Of a stretch of 22,040 nt of DNA, positions 14,394 to 19,193 are shown piece by piece. Made by a program: the position numbers and the translations under genes. Origin of the DNA: a virus; IMG/VR virus record IMGVR_UViG_3300009786_000862, positions 1 through 22,040 of that record; one strand, written 5' to 3'. Below the pieces are notes generated by a model, which was not told the origin of the DNA, did no database searches, and was given only the letters and a program-made list of their open reading frames with translations. The stretch's first letter is position 1. Each line of letters begins with the position of its first letter.

Positions 14394-16320
14394 CAACAGT
14401 GTAAAAACCGCTTTAGATACTTTATCTAGTGTTCTTTTAGGGAACACCAATATTGCTACGGTTGAAGAACGGTTTCAGGGAAAAGTAAAAGAAAAGAAGG
14501 ATTCTCTATTTCAGGAAGACCCTGTAGATATAGAAACCTTTCTATATCATCCAGACTACCTTGGTCTCAACATAACTCTTTCTAAACCCCAGATAGAGTT
14601 TGTGGATAGTATGTCCCGTATCTTTGAGGCTCCCTTGTTTACCGAGGGGGTTCTTCAAAGTGGTCAGGGTTCAGGTAAAGATACTTGTTCTATTTTCATC
14701 AATCTGAGAATTGTTTATCTTTTATGGTGTCTTAACTCTCCTCAAACCTTTTTTAAGATGGCTACTAATTCCTTTATTGACCTTATAAATGTAGCTCCCA
14801 CTTCTGATATAGCTAGAAATATTTACTTTGCTACTCTAACTAATATAGTTAAGGACTCTCCACTCTTTCAAAATAGGATAGAAGCCAGTGTTACGTCCAG
14901 TCTAATTAATTTTCCCAAGAATATAAGGCTTATAAGTGGTAACTCTGAGAACGAGTCGTGGCAGGGATACACTCCTATTCTTGTTATTTTGGATGAGATT
15001 GATGCTTTTAAGAGTGAAATGGAGCTTAACCGAAGCAAGAGTTTACGTTCTGAGGGTGCTGAAGGCGTTTACAACACTGCCAAGGCTCTAGTTCAGTCTC
15101 GTTTTCCTGGGGTAGGCAAGATTGTTTCTTTGTCTTGGCCCCGTTTCAAAGGGTCTTTTATACAAAGAAGATTTGCTGCTGGAAAATTAGAAGAGAAAAC
15201 CTATGTAGCTGCAAAATCAGACGGTAATCCTTACACTACTTGGGAGTTTAATCCTACTAAGAGTAAGGATGATTTTGCAGATTTCTATCTGACTGACCCA
15301 GTATTAGCTCAAGCTAGGTTTGAATGTAATCCTCCTTATGCAAGAGATGCTTTTATAAAAGACCCTGTACCTGTTTTAAGGGCTTTTGATGCTGATATTG
15401 ATGAATCTGATGTCATAGTTCATGCAGCCTTAAAACCTATACGAAGTGAATACAACCTAACCTCTGGTATTAAATACTATATTCACGTAGACCTAGGTCA
15501 AAAACACTCTAATGCTGCTTTAGCTGTAGCTCATAAAGATAAAGACATTGTGGTGGTAGACCTATTAAAGGTATGGGAACCTGAACCAGACCATGACATT
15601 GAATTAAGAGACATTCAAAACTTTATTGTTAAATTAAAAGACCGTGGTTTCAAGTTAATGGAAGTTACTTATGACAAGTTCCAGTCTTTAGATTCTATCC
15701 AACAATTACAAAATCTAAATATAAATGCCAAGTATAAAAGCGTAACTCGTACTGCCGAGGCTTATGACACTTTTAAAGATTTGGTTTATCAAGAAAAGGT
15801 AGATGGTTATTTTGATGCTGCTCTTATAGCGGAGATTTTGGGTTTGGAACGAGTACTTGGGGATAGAATAGATGCCAGACCTGGATTTAAGAAAGATAGG
15901 GCTGACGCTGTGGTTGGTGCCATACATGGTGCTGTTCAGGGTCAGGGTATTACCAGAATAATGAAAAATATGGGAAATATTCAGGATGTTTTTGGTAATT
16001 CCAGTCCTACTAAAAGTGATAGACTGAGCGGTAATGCTCAAGAACACAAAGAATTTGAACAGAAAAAAGAAGCCATAATGTCTCAATTAGAGCCAACTTC
16101 TTCAAATTCTTCTCTTAATTACGTTGATAGGTGTGACAACTGTGGTCGTACTGGAGGAGTTGAATTTAGTTATCAACAGCTAAGAGTTGCTCTAGAGGAA
16201 GACTCTGATAGAAAAATATGTTTGATTTGTACTTCTTCATGGACAAAAATAGACAATCGTTGGATGGTTATTTCAGAACCAGATGAACAAGAACTATCTA
16301 GGTTTGGAGGTACGTGGTAA
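14311..16320 (+). CDS. terL: terminase large subunit with C-terminal zinc ribbon
   Basis: This is the ATP-driven motor and nuclease that packages DNA through the portal. The ATPase has Walker A SGQGSGKD (about residues 117-124) and Walker B ILVILDEIDAF (Asp228, Glu229). The RNase H-like nuclease has IHVDLGQKHSN (Asp394), VTYDKFQS, and KKDRADAVVGA (Asp529, Asp532). After a linker, the last 62 residues carry CDNC (608, 611) and CLIC (637, 640), a zinc ribbon not found in canonical TerL. The total of 669 residues is long for the family. ATG 14311 is preferred over TTG 14308; AAGG at 14301-14304 is the ribosome binding site. It overlaps the small subunit by 83 bases. Confidence 0.93.
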   Translation: MQKSQTPSSDNESVISLLQSGNSTPQTDNSVKTALDTLSSVLLGNTNIATVEERFQGKVKEKKDSLFQEDPVDIETFLYHPDYLGLNITLSKPQIEFVDSMSRIFEAPLFTEGVLQSGQGSGKDTCSIFINLRIVYLLWCLNSPQTFFKMATNSFIDLINVAPTSDIARNIYFATLTNIVKDSPLFQNRIEASVTSSLINFPKNIRLISGNSENESWQGYTPILVILDEIDAFKSEMELNRSKSLRSEGAEGVYNTAKALVQSRFPGVGKIVSLSWPRFKGSFIQRRFAAGKLEEKTYVAAKSDGNPYTTWEFNPTKSKDDFADFYLTDPVLAQARFECNPPYARDAFIKDPVPVLRAFDADIDESDVIVHAALKPIRSEYNLTSGIKYYIHVDLGQKHSNAALAVAHKDKDIVVVDLLKVWEPEPDHDIELRDIQNFIVKLKDRGFKLMEVTYDKFQSLDSIQQLQNLNINAKYKSVTRTAEAYDTFKDLVYQEKVDGYFDAALIAEILGLERVLGDRIDARPGFKKDRADAVVGAIHGAVQGQGITRIMKNMGNIQDVFGNSSPTKSDRLSGNAQEHKEFEQKKEAIMSQLEPTSSNSSLNYVDRCDNCGRTGGVEFSYQQLRVALEEDSDRKICLICTSSWTKIDNRWMVISEPDEQELSRFGGTW

Positions 16321-18107
16321 TGGGATGGATGGATAATATCGCCAACACTTTATCTGGAAGAACGGAGGACGCTGTAGCAAGCACTTCTGTAAACGAACAA
16401 TATGACCAGCGTCTTGCGATGTTGGATAATTTTGTTAAGCAAAATGCTTCAAGCGGCAGTTCTGCTCCTGAAGGTAGTATTAGCGAGAAGATGTCACCTG
16501 TTGGACTGGATGCCATTATTCAGGACTGGGTGCGACAGCAGTTTATTTATCGCAGGTCTATTCTCCAAGACCTGTACATTATGGCTTTTCAGGTTACGGA
16601 GATTAGGTCTGCTCTTCTTTCTATTAAGAGAGAGGTGTTTCGTAAGGGGTTTGGGGAATGGGTACAGAAATTTGTAAGGACATGTCCTAACTGTGAAAAG
16701 AAGTTTGATGAGTCGAATGAAGGTTGTGACGATTGTTTTGATTATGAATATGTGACTGAGTATAGGTACACCGAAACTGGTGACCACTCAGCCTATAGGA
16801 CTAAGAAGTGGAAAAGAGACGATGAGGGCAATAAGATTGTCACACAAACTCGTATGCCCGACCTGACTCAACAGAGTCGTTTTGATGTTTTCTTAACTGA
16901 CGCTAATACGTTTCATCAGCCCCTACTTAATGTACTGATGGAATTCTTTGATGATGTGATGATTGCGGATGATGGGTTCCTTCTCGTTAACAAGGAGTAT
17001 GAACTAGACAGGGACAGTGGTGAAATTTTTGTAAAAGATGTATTTGAGATAACTCGATTACATCCTGCTCTTGTTGAGTTTGATATAGACCGTAAAGACG
17101 GGTTACCTGAGAGAAGCCATTATATTTGTCTTCTTCACAGGAATGAACAGATTAATACGGGTCCAGGTGGATGTGCTGCTGTAGCTGATGATGGTGGTTC
17201 CTGTGGGGCCGAGTTATACCCTGCTCTTTATAGGTACTACTGGAGAGGCAGGTATAGGTATTACACCAAGGATGAGATATTCCACGCCAGCTTCTTTTCT
17301 CCATCTAAGACCTATGGGTATTCTCCTGTACTGACTATTTTTGAGAAGATTCTTACTCTGACTGGATTGGACAGGACGTACTACAGGTATTTCTACGAAA
17401 GACGTATTCCACCTGGAGTTGTAATCTCGTATACGGATGACCCAGAGTCTCTGGAGACCGAGATTGAACGTATCAAGATGCAGATGTTACAAGACCCTAA
17501 TACTTTCCCATGGGTTGCGGCATCTTCTAAGAGTAACAGGGGACGTACTGACCAAATTAGATTGGGGTATACTTTTGAAGAATTAGATATTCTTTCTGTA
17601 AGACAGGAAATTAGAGAAAGAATAGCCATGCTCTGGGGTGTGACTCCAATGTATCAAGGAGATTCCAGCAGCGTTGGTGGTTTGACTCGTGAGACTGCTC
17701 AGACATCTATGTTTGAGAACTTGGTGGAGTCTTATCAAAACATAATTAATAGAGGGGTTCTTCCTTTCATACTCAAGTCTTTGGGAATAACTGATTGGGA
17801 AATCCAGCTTACTCCTCCGTTAGAGCGGACTGAGGAAGATAAGTTGCGACTGGATAAACAACGGATTGAAAATGCACAGGCGATGATTAATCTTGGCTAC
17901 ACTCCCACTAAAACCAAGGGTGTGGATATCAAATTTACATACGAGAAGGCACCACAACCTCCAATGGGAATGCCTGGATTGGAAGGTATGCCGCCTCCTC
18001 CAATGGACCCAGGAATGGCACCTCCTCCTCCAATGGCACCACCTATGGCCCCAGGAATGGCACCTCCTCCAGCAGGACCGATGCCACCGCCGCCACCAGC
18101 AGGATAG
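16320..18107 (+). CDS. portal protein with inserted zinc ribbon and Pro/Met-rich tail
   Basis: The portal forms the ring through which DNA enters the head. The call rests on position directly after TerL, length, and portal-like segments: SALLSIKREVFRKGFGEW, EIFHASFFSPSKTYGYSPV and the clip/stem-like region VRQEIRERIAMLWGVTPMYQ. Two additions stand out. A zinc ribbon CPNC/CDDC (Cys122, 125, 136, 139) is inserted in the N-terminal part, and a second Cys pair lies at 285 and 295. The last 52 residues (17949-18104) are almost entirely Pro, Met, Ala and Gly. ATG 16320 overlaps the TerL stop as TAATG, with GGAGG at 16306-16310. GTG 16314 would add two residues and is less well placed. Confidence 0.85.
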   Translation: MGWMDNIANTLSGRTEDAVASTSVNEQYDQRLAMLDNFVKQNASSGSSAPEGSISEKMSPVGLDAIIQDWVRQQFIYRRSILQDLYIMAFQVTEIRSALLSIKREVFRKGFGEWVQKFVRTCPNCEKKFDESNEGCDDCFDYEYVTEYRYTETGDHSAYRTKKWKRDDEGNKIVTQTRMPDLTQQSRFDVFLTDANTFHQPLLNVLMEFFDDVMIADDGFLLVNKEYELDRDSGEIFVKDVFEITRLHPALVEFDIDRKDGLPERSHYICLLHRNEQINTGPGGCAAVADDGGSCGAELYPALYRYYWRGRYRYYTKDEIFHASFFSPSKTYGYSPVLTIFEKILTLTGLDRTYYRYFYERRIPPGVVISYTDDPESLETEIERIKMQMLQDPNTFPWVAASSKSNRGRTDQIRLGYTFEELDILSVRQEIRERIAMLWGVTPMYQGDSSSVGGLTRETAQTSMFENLVESYQNIINRGVLPFILKSLGITDWEIQLTPPLERTEEDKLRLDKQRIENAQAMINLGYTPTKTKGVDIKFTYEKAPQPPMGMPGLEGMPPPPMDPGMAPPPPMAPPMAPGMAPPPAGPMPPPPPAG

Positions 18108-18116
18108 GAGTTTATT

Positions 18117-18692
18117 ATGTCAATGGGGCCTAGTTACCAATTTCCAGTGGTAATAACAAGAATAGTTGACGGTGACACAGTCGATGCCCGAATAGATATG
18201 GGCTTCAAGATTGTGTATGAGGAACGTATCCGACTCCTAGGGCTAGATACTCCTGAGTCCTTTACGTCTAACAAGAAGGAAAAGGCTTTAGGACTGGCTG
18301 CGAAATACAGAATTAAAGAACTCATAGCTGAGGCCAATCTACTTCCTAAGAAACGTGGCAAGAAAGATATAGTCCTAAAAACATCAAAGCATGGCAAAGG
18401 TAAATTTGGACGAATTCTAGGTGAGATTTGGATTAACGCCAACACTGGTGAAGGAATTAATGTAAACCAAGCTCTTATAGATGAAGGACACGCGAGATGG
18501 TACATGGGCGGTTCTAAAGGTGAGATGGGTGAATGGGCTGTCGAAGAAGGATGCTCATATAGCTGTGGCGGTAAAAAGATTAAGAGCGTAAGAAACCCTG
18601 AGGGTGGTTGGACTAAAAGGTATTGTGACGGTACTTGGACTAAGTGGACACCTGATGGATATGTATCCCACGACGTAGATGTAGGAATCTAA
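18117..18692 (+). CDS. thermonuclease (SNase-like) family protein
   Basis: This is a probable staphylococcal-nuclease-type enzyme that cleaves DNA or RNA with calcium. The OB-fold core shows VVITRIVDGDTVDARID (Asp18/Asp20), RIRLLGLDTPES (Arg39, Asp44, Glu47) and KGKFGRILGEI (Arg99), matching the metal and phosphate ligands of the family. NVNQALIDEGHARWYMGG is the typical C-terminal helix region. Residues 145-191 are an extension with three cysteines (GCSYSCGG and YCDG) and several Trp residues, perhaps a small metal-binding domain. AGGATAGGAG at 18101-18110 is a strong ribosome binding site. There is no signal peptide, so it acts inside the cell or is carried in the particle. Its place between head genes suggests host-DNA breakdown or packaging-related trimming. 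Confidence 0.88.
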   Translation: MSMGPSYQFPVVITRIVDGDTVDARIDMGFKIVYEERIRLLGLDTPESFTSNKKEKALGLAAKYRIKELIAEANLLPKKRGKKDIVLKTSKHGKGKFGRILGEIWINANTGEGINVNQALIDEGHARWYMGGSKGEMGEWAVEEGCSYSCGGKKIKSVRNPEGGWTKRYCDGTWTKWTPDGYVSHDVDVGI

Positions 18693-19138
18693 TGGTTTTT
18701 AGCAAACAACAAGGCTCTAGTAGGGCGTTCATGGTAGAAGATGATGCGCCTAAACGTAGAAAGTTTACTCGTAAGACCACCAATAATAGTGGACGAGATG
18801 CTGGTCACACAGGAGACATTGGTCTTCTTTATGATGACAGTTTGTATCTTCAGGATGAGATAGGTAAGACTCTAGACTCAATCATTAAATCCCTAGAAGG
18901 GGGGAAGGTTGCTCCTTCCGAGGTGCATGATGCATATCATGCGATTAACGATTTTCTAGGAAAAGAAGAGAAGTTTCCAAGGGTTGGGTGTATGCCTGGG
19001 TACCATGACCATCCTGGGACTAAAGGATGTCACCCAATAGATAAACCTCATAGAGGTGAGATAATAACCGCTATGGGCGGGTCAGGAGCTTATGAAAGAG
19101 TTCATCCAAACAACACTCCCGAAAGCTATAGTAGTTAA
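18692..19138 (+). CDS. hypothetical protein with Cys/His motif
   Basis: This is a 148-residue protein of unknown function, translated from an ATG that overlaps the nuclease stop (TAATG). The N-terminal 45 residues are basic and polar (PKRRKFTRKTTNN). A helical middle (LYLQDEIGKTLDSIIKSLEG) follows. Next comes GCMPGYHDHPGTKGCHPIDK, about residues 107-126, where two Cys and three His could bind a metal. I recall similar Pro-Gly-x-His-x-His-Pro-Gly-x-x-Gly-Cys-His segments in other phage head-region proteins, without a known role. The tail is Ser/Gly/Pro-rich. It is the last gene before a 55-base gap. Confidence 0.65.
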   Translation: MVFSKQQGSSRAFMVEDDAPKRRKFTRKTTNNSGRDAGHTGDIGLLYDDSLYLQDEIGKTLDSIIKSLEGGKVAPSEVHDAYHAINDFLGKEEKFPRVGCMPGYHDHPGTKGCHPIDKPHRGEIITAMGGSGAYERVHPNNTPESYSS

Positions 19139-19148
19139 TTATTATTTA

Positions 19149-19157
19149 TGGTAAAAT
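19149..19157 (+). promoter_or_regulatory. possible extended -10 promoter before the Gln-rich giant
   Basis: TGGTAAAAT lies in the 55-base gap 19139-19193. It matches an extended -10 element (TG, one base, TAAAAT). No good -35 hexamer lies 16-18 bases upstream, so it would depend on the TG extension. A start near 19164 would coincide with the adjacent inverted repeat. Confidence 0.35.
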
Positions 19158-19163
19158 TTTTTA

Positions 19164-19175
19164 ACTGTAAACAGT
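19164..19175. promoter_or_regulatory. short inverted repeat, possible operator
   Basis: ACTGT-AA-ACAGT has perfect 5-base arms. It stands just downstream of the candidate -10 element and about 20 bases before the GTG start. The arms are short enough to arise by chance, so an operator role is only suggested. Confidence 0.25.
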
Positions 19176-19193
19176 CAGTATAGGTAGGTTATT

